7,776 nt of DNA from an uncultured Bacteroidales bacterium (GCA_946184255.1 CAMHFA010000044.1:1-7776); one strand, 5' to 3'. Shown: positions 1 to 7,026, counted from the first letter of the stretch. The notes: a model not told the origin generated them from the sequence alone. Program-made: numbers and translations.

Positions 1-13
1 AATAATTGATATC

Positions 14-631
14 ATGGAACAAAACAAAGAAATGACGGCGAGTGAGAGCCTGGCTCTCATCACCGAGACGCTGAATAACAACCGTAAGGAAATTACCCGC
101 AGGGGAGGGAAGTTCTTCATCCTCTGGGGAATCCTTCTGGCTTTCTTCTCATTGTTGGTATACGCCCTTTGGAAATCGACCGGACATAGCTACTGGAATA
201 ACCTTTGGTTCGCCTTGCCGCTTGTGGGCTATCCTATTGCCAGGATGATACGTTCCAAAGAAGAACCTGCGGTGGCGACTAATGTTGTCAGCAGGATCGT
301 TTCGGGGATATGGACATCATTCGGAGTATTCGCCTGTTCCGTCGCTGCATTCACAGTCCTTTTCACCACTGTGGGTGACCACCCTCTTGCAGCCATAGTT
401 GCAGGTGCCGGTCTTACTGTGAACATAGTTCTTCTTTTCGGTCTGGCAGAGACCATCACCGGGGTGGCTTTGAAGAATTGGGCAATCAAGATCGCAGGTT
501 TCGTTACCGGCATAGGCGGCGTGGCCATCTATTACCTTACAGGAGCCACCAAGGAACAGATGTTCATATTCACATTGGCCGGACTCGTCCTTGTGGCAAC
601 AGGTCTTATTGTCAAACGCCAGAACCGCTAG
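14..631 (+). CDS. Six-helix integral membrane protein, function unknown
   Basis: I do not recognise a functional family with confidence. The 205-residue protein starts with a polar, probably cytoplasmic segment (residues 1-32, containing ESLALITETL). About six hydrophobic helices follow, at roughly 33-53, 62-78, 95-119, 124-146, 154-175 and 181-200, and the protein ends in a basic KRQNR tail. No signal peptide or catalytic motif is visible. The frame stays open to the window edge upstream of the ATG, so an earlier start cannot be excluded. The chosen ATG gives a normal polar N-terminus before the first helix. The stop codon lies 2 nt before the start of a winged-helix regulator, which suggests co-transcription and translational coupling. 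By inference the membrane protein is the partner or target of that regulator. A transport or stress role is possible but not shown. Confidence 0.8.
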   Translation: MEQNKEMTASESLALITETLNNNRKEITRRGGKFFILWGILLAFFSLLVYALWKSTGHSYWNNLWFALPLVGYPIARMIRSKEEPAVATNVVSRIVSGIWTSFGVFACSVAAFTVLFTTVGDHPLAAIVAGAGLTVNIVLLFGLAETITGVALKNWAIKIAGFVTGIGGVAIYYLTGATKEQMFIFTLAGLVLVATGLIVKRQNR

Positions 632-633
632 CC

Positions 634-915
634 ATGTTCCCGAAACTTGACCCGGTACTTCATTCGGAGCTGAGGCTTGCCGTCGTTTCCCTGCTTGCGG
701 GAGTGGAGTCAGCCGACTTCACCTACATCAAGAAACAGACGGGAGCGACTTCCGGCAACCTCAGCGTCCAGATCGACAAACTCTCGGCCGCCGGGTATAT
801 AACGGTCGAGAAAGGATTCAAGGGCAAGATGCCCTGCACCACCTGCCGCCTCACCGAAACCGGCCTCGAGGCTTTCCGGAACTACGTTACCGCCCTCAAG
901 GAATATATTTCCTGA
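634..915 (+). CDS. Small winged-helix transcriptional regulator (HTH_34 / MarR-like)
   Basis: This is a 93-residue DNA-binding protein consisting of little more than one winged helix-turn-helix domain. The order of elements matches the PF13601-type family. A helix around ELRLAVVSLLAG (12-23) is followed by ADFTYIKKQTGAT (27-39). The recognition helix GNLSVQIDKLSAAGYI (41-56) comes next, then the wing VEKGFKGKMP and the strand/helix CRLTETGLEAFRNY (71-84). The same frame is open upstream inside the membrane-protein gene, but ATG 634 begins exactly where family homology begins (LDPVLHSELRLAVVSLL) and sits 2 nt after the previous stop. It probably senses or controls something linked to the neighbouring membrane protein. 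The wing carries a CxxC pair (Cys68, Cys71) where relatives usually have Arg and Tyr (RTTYRLT), so redox or metal response is possible but unproven. Confidence 0.88.
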   Translation: MFPKLDPVLHSELRLAVVSLLAGVESADFTYIKKQTGATSGNLSVQIDKLSAAGYITVEKGFKGKMPCTTCRLTETGLEAFRNYVTALKEYIS

Positions 916-932
916 TCCTTACTACCGTCAGT

Positions 933-1937
933 CTAGTACTTGATCTTGTACTGGTTGCAGAAGTCAATGGCGGGCTGATAGCCGCAGCGGGCTGCGAGGG
1001 AGCAGCGGGACTCTGTCTTCTGGACCTTGCCTTCAGCGGCGTACAGCCTGCCTAGACGGTAGAGAGTGGCTCCCAGATTCTCGTCGTGGAAATTCCCGGC
1101 CTTGATCCCCTTTTCAGAAGTGTTGTAGAGCTGATAGTAGGTCAAGGCCGCTTTTTCATAGCTTTCAATCGCTTTTTCATTGTCCTTGAGACGGGCGTAT
1201 GCGGCACCCAGACCGTTGTGGATCCAGTAATCCATCATCAGGGACTTGCCCCCATTGGATTCGAGCCATTCTTCTGAGACGGCTATGTTTTCCTTGTCAC
1301 GCTCCAAAAGGTTCAGGACAACTGCGTATTGGTACTGGGTAAGCATGTTGAGGGCGGCCTTGCCCTGCAAGGCTTGGAAACAGGATGCCGCTTCCGAATA
1401 ATCACCTGCATCGAGAAAAGACTGTGCTGCCAACCTCAGGCTGTCAACCGGATCGACCACTTCAGCCAGCGACTCTACTGACTCGAGGTCTCCGATAATG
1501 ATCCGGTTACCTTCACGTGCTACGTCTCCCAAACTTGAGAACGTAGAACTCCCTATTACCAGAGGTACGGTTTGTTTCTTGATCACAAAGGCCGGGATGT
1601 CGGTGATCATCACCTTGTCACCGACTTTCAGCTTCTTGATGACGAACGATGCTGCCTTGGTGCTGGAACCGTCCGGCATTTTCAACGTGGTCAGACCCTT
1701 AACGTCATTGTCCTTGATGTAACCGTTCTCATAGAGAAAGAGATAGGTAGTGGTGGACATGCTGACGAACCAGTTTTCCTCAGTGTAGTAGGTGAGTACA
1801 CCAACCCCGTTGACCGAGGTTTCGATGGTGTAGCGGCCTTCTTCTCCGGAGTCCTGGAGGGTAATCACGCTCTGGGCGTTGACGATGGATGCCGCAAGGA
1901 ACAGGCTTCCGACAGCGGCCAGCAGACGGGTATTCAT
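933..1937 (-). CDS. Secreted TPR protein with a degenerate retropepsin-like domain
   Basis: The 334-residue protein begins with a Sec signal peptide (basic MNTR, hydrophobic 5-18, likely cleavage after VNA at residue 21), so it should be periplasmic or exported. Residues about 35-150 follow the layout of clan AA retropepsin-like aspartic proteases: VNGVGV, then a slot for the catalytic loop, ENGYI (70-74), MPDGS (87-91), KVGDKVMITDIPAFVI and PLVIGSS (125-131). In relatives the loop reads roughly F-DTGAS-VSIS. Here the same positions read TEENW (52-56) followed by FVSMS, so the catalytic Asp-Thr-Gly is missing. Residues about 165-330 form tetratricopeptide or Sel1-like repeats (for example EKAIESYEKAALTYY). 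The ATG lies 2 nt after the purE stop, making this the last gene of the operon. It is likely a binding or scaffold protein, not an enzyme. The retropepsin assignment comes from pattern reading and needs a profile search. Confidence 0.8.
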   Translation of the reverse strand: MNTRLLAAVGSLFLAASIVNAQSVITLQDSGEEGRYTIETSVNGVGVLTYYTEENWFVSMSTTTYLFLYENGYIKDNDVKGLTTLKMPDGSSTKAASFVIKKLKVGDKVMITDIPAFVIKKQTVPLVIGSSTFSSLGDVAREGNRIIIGDLESVESLAEVVDPVDSLRLAAQSFLDAGDYSEAASCFQALQGKAALNMLTQYQYAVVLNLLERDKENIAVSEEWLESNGGKSLMMDYWIHNGLGAAYARLKDNEKAIESYEKAALTYYQLYNTSEKGIKAGNFHDENLGATLYRLGRLYAAEGKVQKTESRCSLAARCGYQPAIDFCNQYKIKY

Positions 1938-1939
1938 GA

Positions 1940-2407
1940 CTAGATAACTGTGTTACGGATTTTCTCTGCCTGGGCTTCCCTGTAGGCATCCAGCTTCTCT
2001 GAAACAGCCTTGTCTCCCAGCGCGAGAATCTCCGCTGCAAGGATGGCAGCATTTTTTGCACCTCCGATCGCCACTGTCGCCACCGGGATCCCTGTAGGCA
2101 TCTGTACCATTGAAAGAAGGGAATCCAGTCCACCCAGATTCTTGGTTGCCATCGGAACGGCTATGACCGGCAGGGTGGTCAGACCGGCAGCGACACCGGC
2201 CAGATGGGCGGCTCCGCCTGCACCGGCTATCACCACACCGAAGCCCCTGTCCTTGAGTCCTTTGGTGTATTCGAACATGAGTTCGGGAGTTCTGTGGGCA
2301 CTGATGACCCTTTTCTCGAATTCGATTCCGAATCCCTCGAGGATGCCGAAAGCGCCTGACATGACTTCCAGGTCGCTCGTCGATCCCATGATAATCGCGA
2401 CTTTCAT
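1940..2407 (-). CDS. purE: N5-carboxyaminoimidazole ribonucleotide mutase (PurE class I)
   Basis: PurE converts N5-CAIR to CAIR (4-carboxy-5-aminoimidazole ribonucleotide) in de novo purine synthesis, acting in the cytosol as a homo-oligomer. The 155-residue sequence holds the family signatures in order: the nucleotide-binding GSTSDLEVM (8-16), the catalytic SAHRTPE with His38 (36-42), AGAGGAAHLAG (61-71), DSLLSMVQMPTGIPVATVAIG (about 95-115), and a final helix from AAILAAEILAL onward. Length is slightly short of the usual 160-170 residues but nothing essential is missing. Class I enzymes normally work with PurK, which makes N5-CAIR; no purK is present in the window. The gene lies 13 nt after miaA and 2 nt before the TPR gene, so it is expressed as part of the smpB-led operon. 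No purine riboswitch or PurR-like operator is visible immediately upstream. Confidence 0.97.
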   Translation of the reverse strand: MKVAIIMGSTSDLEVMSGAFGILEGFGIEFEKRVISAHRTPELMFEYTKGLKDRGFGVVIAGAGGAAHLAGVAAGLTTLPVIAVPMATKNLGGLDSLLSMVQMPTGIPVATVAIGGAKNAAILAAEILALGDKAVSEKLDAYREAQAEKIRNTVI

Positions 2408-2420
2408 GATTTATGACTGT

Positions 2421-3536
2421 TTAAACGTTTGTCCAATGTATCCTTATTCCGTCTTTTTCCATGCCCCTGAACCAGGTCATCTGCCTTTTGGCGAACTGGT
2501 GGATCGCATTTCCGAGAAGGAGGCGCATCTCTTCGTAGGACAGGATGCCCAGAACATGCTGGGTGACGAATTTGTACTCAAGTCCGTAGTACATCAGGTC
2601 TTCGGGCTTTATTCCGCTCTTCAGCAAACCCTTGACCTCTTCTATCAGTCCGTTCTGAAGCCTCGAGTCAAGCCTCGAGTCAATACGCGCATTCCTCTCT
2701 TCCCGATCCACAAGGGTACCGATGAAGTAGGGTTTTTTGGGTAGGAAAGATGTCTTCTGAACGGGGTGGTCTTTCTCGTAGAGCGCGACTTCAAGTGCCC
2801 TGATCACACGCCTCTTGCTCTGCATGACGCCTTCGTCGGGGAGTGGCCCCAGTTCGGCGAGTTTTTCACGCAGATCTTCAATGTCGTACAGCTCCAGTTC
2901 GGCACGGAGCTCCTCATTAGGAGGCACTTGGGGCAATGAATATCCGCTCGTGGCCGCCTGGATGTAGAGACCGGTGCCGCCACAAAGGATTGGAATCCTT
3001 CCGCGTGAGCGGATGTCCTGGTAGGCTTCTTCGAAGGCTTGCTGCCACTGGTACAGGTCGAACCTCGTCCCGGCGGGTACTATGTCTATCAGGTGATATG
3101 GAACCTCTCCGTATTCCTCCAAATCCTTCCCAGTACCGATGTCCATACCCCTGTAAACCTGCCTGCTGTCCGCTGACAGAATCTCGGCTATGTTCCCAGA
3201 GGGAGATGTCCCCTCCGACAACGCCTCGCTTTGCTCGGCCCCACCGCTCGCTTCACTTCGTTCCGCTCCGGTCCCCCCTCTTACGTGGCCGAGGGTGGCC
3301 ACGGTTGCTGAGGGGACACCTCCCTCTGGAGACAATGCGGAAAACTTCCGGGCCAGCTCGACGGCGTAGCGGGTTTTCCCAGAGGCGGTGGGCCCGAGGA
3401 CGACTATGAGGTCTATGGCGCCGGAAACATATTCATTGAAGATGGATTGCACGTCGATTGTCTCCGGATCCGGCAGGGGTGCCGGCGGAGGTATGGGGAT
3501 AGCTTCCCGAAGTTTGTTCTGAGGCTTCCTGCCCAT
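2421..3536 (-). CDS. miaA: tRNA dimethylallyltransferase with in-frame insertion and N-terminal extension
   Basis: MiaA transfers a dimethylallyl group to N6 of A37 in tRNAs that read codons starting with U. All core motifs are present: Walker A GPTASGKT (48-55), SADSRQVYRGMDIGTGK (121-137, with the expected catalytic Asp123), CGGTGLYIQA (185-194), KRRVIRALEV (241-250) and the C-terminal AKRQMTWFRG (349-358). At 371 residues it is longer than the usual 300 or so for two reasons. There is a proline-rich N-terminal extension of about 40 residues (PIPPPAPLPDP near 14-24), and about 45 residues encoded by a palindromic element (residues 70-114) lie between Walker A and SADSRQ. The frame is open further upstream, to 3626, but those codons overlap smpB out of frame. 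ATG 3536 lies 1 nt after the smpB stop and is preferred. A GTG at residue 29 is a weaker alternative. Activity of the enlarged protein is likely, as the frame and motifs are intact, but unproven. Confidence 0.95.
   Translation of the reverse strand: MGRKPQNKLREAIPIPPPAPLPDPETIDVQSIFNEYVSGAIDLIVVLGPTASGKTRYAVELARKFSALSPEGGVPSATVATLGHVRGGTGAERSEASGGAEQSEALSEGTSPSGNIAEILSADSRQVYRGMDIGTGKDLEEYGEVPYHLIDIVPAGTRFDLYQWQQAFEEAYQDIRSRGRIPILCGGTGLYIQAATSGYSLPQVPPNEELRAELELYDIEDLREKLAELGPLPDEGVMQSKRRVIRALEVALYEKDHPVQKTSFLPKKPYFIGTLVDREERNARIDSRLDSRLQNGLIEEVKGLLKSGIKPEDLMYYGLEYKFVTQHVLGILSYEEMRLLLGNAIHQFAKRQMTWFRGMEKDGIRIHWTNV
2658..2681. repeat. Two tandem 12-bp units inside miaA
   Basis: The unit AAGCCTCGAGTC occurs twice in perfect tandem and encodes DSRL twice (RI-DSRL-DSRL-QNGL) in MiaA. 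Compared with remembered family spacing (RI..R......GL) the protein is not obviously longer here. It may therefore be replacement or convergence and not a recent expansion. It could be slippage-prone, but any change by one unit would stay in frame. Confidence 0.85.
3195..3329 (-). repeat. Palindromic, protein-coding insertion element inside miaA
   Basis: The ends are inverted repeats: CCAGAGGGAGATGTCCCCTC at 3196-3215 and GAGGGGACACCTCCCTCTGG at 3310-3329, complementary at 19 of 20 positions. Inside are a 6-bp stem hairpin at 3285-3302 (GTGGCC, loop GAGGGT, GGCCAC) and a degenerate 27-nt tandem repeat coding for GAERSEA and GAEQSEA (about 3269-3222). Counting from the first Pro codon to the last Gly codon gives 135 nt, exactly 45 codons (MiaA residues 70-114), so the frame is preserved. 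Ordinary MiaA has only a few residues between the Walker A helix and SADSRQ. The translated piece is low in complexity (Gly, Ser, Glu, Ala) and looks like a surface loop. No clear target-site duplication is seen. The shape resembles Rickettsia palindromic elements that insert in frame into genes; membership in a repeat family is inference. Confidence 0.82.
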
Positions 3537-3537
3537 A

Positions 3538-3993
3538 TCATTCTCCGCGCTCCATCTCGCGGCGGATATCCTTTTCCTTGATTGTAGCCCGCTTGTCGAA
3601 GACCTTCTTACCCTTGGCCAGGGCAATGACCAGTTTGGCGTAGCCCTCGTCGTTTATGAATAATTTGACGGACACTATGGTGAGTCCCTTTTCCTTGACG
3701 GCCTGGTGAAGGTGCCTGAGCTCCCGTTTTGTCAGAAGCAGCTTCCGGTCCCTCAGGGGTTCATGCTGACCCCAGGATCCCCAGAAGTATTTGGCTACGT
3801 TCATACCCCTGACAAACAGTTCGTTACCAACGAAATAGCAATAAGAATCCACAAGGGAGACCTTTCCCATCCGGATGGATTTAATCTCCGTTCCGACAAG
3901 CACGATACCTGCTTCGAAGGTCTCGAGAAATTCGTAGTCGAACGAAGCTTTCTTGTTGCGGATTTCCACCTTATGCGCTTTCTGCTTGGCCAT
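3538..3993 (-). CDS. smpB: SsrA-binding protein SmpB
   Basis: SmpB binds tmRNA (ssrA) and brings it to stalled ribosomes for trans-translation. The 151-residue sequence shows the family from end to end: [20 protein letters not shown] (13-32), GTEIKSIR (34-41), a central [22 protein letters not shown] stretch (about 66-87), and the basic C-terminal tail [20 protein letters not shown] (from 128), which enters the ribosomal mRNA channel. Length is normal. It is the first gene of the operon: a promoter match lies just upstream and miaA starts 1 nt after its stop. The ATG is preferred because the ORF, the family start ([16 protein letters not shown]) and the predicted transcription start about 14 nt upstream all agree. 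The ssrA gene itself is not seen in the window. Confidence 0.97.
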   Translation of the reverse strand: MAKQKAHKVEIRNKKASFDYEFLETFEAGIVLVGTEIKSIRMGKVSLVDSYCYFVGNELFVRGMNVAKYFWGSWGQHEPLRDRKLLLTKRELRHLHQAVKEKGLTIVSVKLFINDEGYAKLVIALAKGKKVFDKRATIKEKDIRREMERGE

Positions 3994-4014
3994 ATTCAGT
4001 TCAACCGTAGATTA

Positions 4015-4046
4015 CAAATATACCACTTTTTTGTGTTGCAGTGAAA
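4015..4046 (-). promoter_or_regulatory. Predicted promoter of the smpB-miaA-purE-TPR operon
   Basis: Read on the minus strand, the -7 element TATATTTG (4022-4015) matches the Bacteroidetes consensus TAnnTTTG exactly. Upstream, separated by 20 nt, is TTTC (4046-4043), one mismatch from the -33 consensus TTTG. Transcription would start near 4007, giving a leader of only about 14 nt before smpB. There is no other gene start nearby to explain the match. Confidence 0.65.
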
Positions 4047-4060
4047 AATGATTAAGTTTG
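4030..4060 (+). promoter_or_regulatory. Predicted promoter of the M16 peptidase gene
   Basis: TTTG at 4030-4033, a 19-nt spacer and TAAGTTTG at 4053-4060 match the Bacteroidetes -33/-7 promoter pattern without mismatch. Transcription would start near 4067, about 15 nt before the ATG at 4083. The leader (TTCAAATTATTCAATATG) is AT-rich and lacks a Shine-Dalgarno site, as is common in this phylum. Confidence 0.72.
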
Positions 4061-4082
4061 TGCCGCTTTCAAATTATTCAAT

Positions 4083-6992
4083 ATGAAAAAGATTATGATG
4101 GCGGTCTTCGCCGCCGCTGCACTGCTCATTCTGGCAGGTTCCTGTTCCAAGTATAAGTACGAGACTGTCAAGGGAGACCCTCTTAAGACGAAGATATACA
4201 CACTTGACAATGGATTGAAGGTCTATATGTCAGTCAACAAGGAGACTCCCCGTCTCCAGACCTACATAGCAGTCAGGGTTGGAAGCAAGGATGACCCGCA
4301 TGAGACTACAGGTCTTTCCCACTACCTGGAGCATCTCATGTTCAAGGGTACCGAGAGTTTCGGAACGTCAAACTACGAGGCGGAGAAGCCTTTGCTGGAT
4401 GAGATCCGCAATCTTTTCGAAGTCTACAGGACCAAGACCGATCCTGAAGAGAGGTTGGCCATCTATCACCAGATAGATTCCATCAGCTATGAGGCCTCAA
4501 AGATTGCCATACCCAATGAATATGACAAGCTGATGTCCATAATCGGAGCTTCTGGATCCAATGCCTTCACTTCCAGTGACATGACTGTCTATCAGGAGGA
4601 TATTCCTTCAAACCAGATCGAGAACTGGGCAAAGATAGAGGCAGACAGGTTCATCCATCCTGTGATCCGTGGTTTCCACACAGAGCTTGAGACTGTTTAT
4701 GAGGAAAAGAATATGAGCCTTACCGAGGATGATTCAAAGGCTATGGAGGCCATTGATTCTGTTCTCTTCGCCCATCATCCTTATGGACTCCAGACCACAC
4801 TTGGTACCCAGGACCATCTGAAGAATCCTTCCATAATAAACATCGAGAACCACTGCAGCAATTTCTATGTCCCCAACAACGTGGCTATCTGTGTCTCCGG
4901 AGATTTCGATCCTGATTCATTCGTTGAGATAGTGGAGAGGTATTTTGGAGATTGGGAACCCAACCCCCAGATAAAGACCCTTCAGTACGAGCCTGAGCAG
5001 GCTATCACATCACCGGTAGAGAAGACTGTCTATGGACTTGATGCCGAGTTCGTCATGCTTGGCTGGAGGACTCCGGGAGACAAGGATTTCCTTAGGAGCG
5101 AAGTCGGCGGAATCGTCAGCTCTATCCTCTATAACGGGAAGGCCGGACTTGCCGACCTCGACCTTATCCAGGCCCAGAAGATCGGCGGATTCTACCTGAT
5201 GAATTACAACCGTCCTGACTATGGTGAGTTCCTGATGGTTGGCTATCCCCGCGAAGGCCAGTCTCTCGAGGATGTGAGGGACCTGCTTCTTGAGCAGGTA
5301 GGAAGGATCCGTACCGGAGATTTCGACGACGAGCTTATCCAGTCCACCATCAACAATATCAAGCTGACCCAGATGTCCCAGTTGGAAAGCAACGGAAGAA
5401 GGGCGATGTCTTATGTCAACTCCTTCATCAGCGGACACGCCTGGAAGGATGATGCACTCCAACTCAAGCGCCTGGAAAAGATTACCAAGCGCCAAATTAC
5501 GGACTGGGCCAATGAATATCTTGGAGCGAACAGTTATGTCGTTGCCTACAAGAAAATCGGTGAAGACAAGAACATCGACAAGATAGCCGCCCCTGCGATT
5601 ACTCCGATCGAGACCAACCGTCATCTCCAGAGTGATTTCCTTACCGCCATCCAGACTTCTGAAGTTGCCCCTATAGAGCCCGTGTTCCCGGATTTTTCCA
5701 AGGACATGTCAAAGAGTGCTTTAGCTCCGGGAGTCGAACTGCTTTACAAGCAGAATGAGCTCAACGACATCTCCAATGTCATCATCCGTTTTGACAAGGG
5801 TGTCCGGAGCGACCCCCGCCTCGACCTTGCCTTCCGTTATCTTGGTTATCTGGGCACTCCTGAAAGAAGCGCTGCCCAACTCAGCAAAGACTTGTATTCA
5901 CTGGCATGCACCCAGAGGTTTTCATCTGGACAGGCCCAGTCTACCATCAGCATCCGTGGCCTGGACGAGAATCTTGGAAAGGCTCTGGACATGGTTGAGG
6001 ACCTCGTTTTCAACGCCGTTCCTGATACTGTGATTCTTTCTAGCCTGAAAGCGGATGTCCTGAAAGACAGGGCTGATGAAAAACTAAGCCAGAGTGCCTG
6101 TTTCTCAGCACTTCAGAACTACATCTATTTTGGCCCGGAGTACATTTCCCGTACAACTCTTTCAAACGAACAGGTCCTCGGTCTTACTTCTGGGGAACTT
6201 CTCCAGGCGGTCCGTGACCTATTCACGAAGCAGCATGAGATCCTTTACTACGGTCCTTCCGACGAAGCCTCGGCAAAGGCCGTCCTGACGGGACATCATA
6301 AGATTGCCGGCAATCTCCAACCACTGGTGAAGGAATATCCCGCCAGCAGGCAGGTGGCTTCCAATGAAGTCTTCATCGCTCCATACGACGCCAATCAGTT
6401 CTATTACATCCAGTATTCCGACAGGGGAGAGAAGTTCAATGTGGCCAATGACCCAGCGGTCACCATGTACAACAACTACTTCGGAAGCGGAATGAATGCC
6501 ATAGTGTTCCAGGAAATGCGTGAAGCCCGTGGACTTGCCTATTCATCATCGGCTTCCCTGAGTTCTCCCACCTATCCGGATGATGACTATATCTTCTACG
6601 CCTTTATCGCTTCCCAGAACGACAAGCTTAAGGATGCAGTTGAGGCGTTCGACCAGATCATCAACGACATGCCTGAATCTGACAAGGCCTTCCAGATAGC
6701 AAAGACATCTGTCCTCTCAAGGCTCCGTACAAGCCGTACTACCGGTATCGGTGTCCTGAACAAATATCTGGCCCTTAGGGAACTGGGCCTTTCAGAGGAT
6801 CGTGACAAGGCTACCTTCGAGAAAGTCCAGAACATGACCCTGGACGATGTCAAGGCATTCCAGGAGAAGTGGATCAAGGGCCGCAGCTACGCCTACGGCC
6901 TCCTCGGACGCGAGTCCGACTTCGACATGGACTACGTCCGTTCCCTTGGCCCGGTTACCAACCTCACCCTCGAGGAGATCTTCGGGTACTAG
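4083..6992 (+). CDS. M16 family zinc metallopeptidase, lipoprotein
   Basis: This 969-residue protein is a pitrilysin/insulinase-type peptidase with duplicated M16 halves. The N-terminus is a lipoprotein signal (MKKIMMAVFAAAALLILAGS) with lipobox LAGSC, so Cys21 should be lipidated and the enzyme anchored in the cell envelope. The zinc site is present: HYLEH (80-84, inverted HxxEH) plus ELETVYEE (201-208), whose Glu201 and Glu208 match the spacing of the pitrilysin glutamates. HHPYGLQTTLG (231-241) and NNVAICVSGDFDPD (265-278) close the first domain, and a second M16_C-like region covers about 315-490. The C-terminal half (from about 545) lacks HxxEH but keeps the substrate-gripping motif EMREARGLAYS (811-821, Arg816 and Tyr820). 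This is the usual arrangement of one catalytic and one non-catalytic half. Length is normal for the family. It probably degrades peptides in the periplasm. It is monocistronic, transcribed divergently from smpB, and converges with the RAYT gene. Confidence 0.95.
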   Translation: MKKIMMAVFAAAALLILAGSCSKYKYETVKGDPLKTKIYTLDNGLKVYMSVNKETPRLQTYIAVRVGSKDDPHETTGLSHYLEHLMFKGTESFGTSNYEAEKPLLDEIRNLFEVYRTKTDPEERLAIYHQIDSISYEASKIAIPNEYDKLMSIIGASGSNAFTSSDMTVYQEDIPSNQIENWAKIEADRFIHPVIRGFHTELETVYEEKNMSLTEDDSKAMEAIDSVLFAHHPYGLQTTLGTQDHLKNPSIINIENHCSNFYVPNNVAICVSGDFDPDSFVEIVERYFGDWEPNPQIKTLQYEPEQAITSPVEKTVYGLDAEFVMLGWRTPGDKDFLRSEVGGIVSSILYNGKAGLADLDLIQAQKIGGFYLMNYNRPDYGEFLMVGYPREGQSLEDVRDLLLEQVGRIRTGDFDDELIQSTINNIKLTQMSQLESNGRRAMSYVNSFISGHAWKDDALQLKRLEKITKRQITDWANEYLGANSYVVAYKKIGEDKNIDKIAAPAITPIETNRHLQSDFLTAIQTSEVAPIEPVFPDFSKDMSKSALAPGVELLYKQNELNDISNVIIRFDKGVRSDPRLDLAFRYLGYLGTPERSAAQLSKDLYSLACTQRFSSGQAQSTISIRGLDENLGKALDMVEDLVFNAVPDTVILSSLKADVLKDRADEKLSQSACFSALQNYIYFGPEYISRTTLSNEQVLGLTSGELLQAVRDLFTKQHEILYYGPSDEASAKAVLTGHHKIAGNLQPLVKEYPASRQVASNEVFIAPYDANQFYYIQYSDRGEKFNVANDPAVTMYNNYFGSGMNAIVFQEMREARGLAYSSSASLSSPTYPDDDYIFYAFIASQNDKLKDAVEAFDQIINDMPESDKAFQIAKTSVLSRLRTSRTTGIGVLNKYLALRELGLSEDRDKATFEKVQNMTLDDVKAFQEKWIKGRSYAYGLLGRESDFDMDYVRSLGPVTNLTLEEIFGY

Positions 6993-7026
6993 ACGGTACG
7001 TACTGAGTGCAACAAGTTCTGGTTGC

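Noticed and set aside
478..633. Upstream extension of the regulator frame
   Set aside because: It overlaps the membrane-protein gene in another frame and reads as Arg/His-rich nonsense. Family homology starts at ATG 634.
2010..2744. 244-codon open frame on the plus strand over purE and the 3' end of miaA
   Set aside because: It is antisense to two clearly conserved genes, and its translation (rich in Pro, Ala, Ser) shows no recognisable motif.
3195..3329. CRISPR-like or minisatellite repeat inside miaA
   Set aside because: There are only two degenerate 27-nt units and one pair of inverted ends, with no spacer-repeat periodicity and no cas genes.
2936..3409. 157-codon plus-strand frame crossing the palindromic element
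   Set aside because: It is antisense to the MiaA core, with an Arg/Pro-rich shadow composition and no promoter match or homology signal.
3537..3626. Longer MiaA start at 3626 adding 30 residues
   Set aside because: These codons overlap smpB in another frame and encode a low-complexity Arg/Ser-rich stretch. ATG 3536, 1 nt after the smpB stop, fits the operon spacing.
5010..5624. 204-codon minus-strand frame inside the peptidase gene
   Set aside because: It lies wholly antisense to a conserved M16 coding region and has no motif or start context of its own.
7009..7026. Small inverted repeat GCAAC...GTTGC just after the peptidase gene
   Set aside because: The stem is only 5 bp, with an 8-nt loop and no following T-run, which is too weak to call a terminator.
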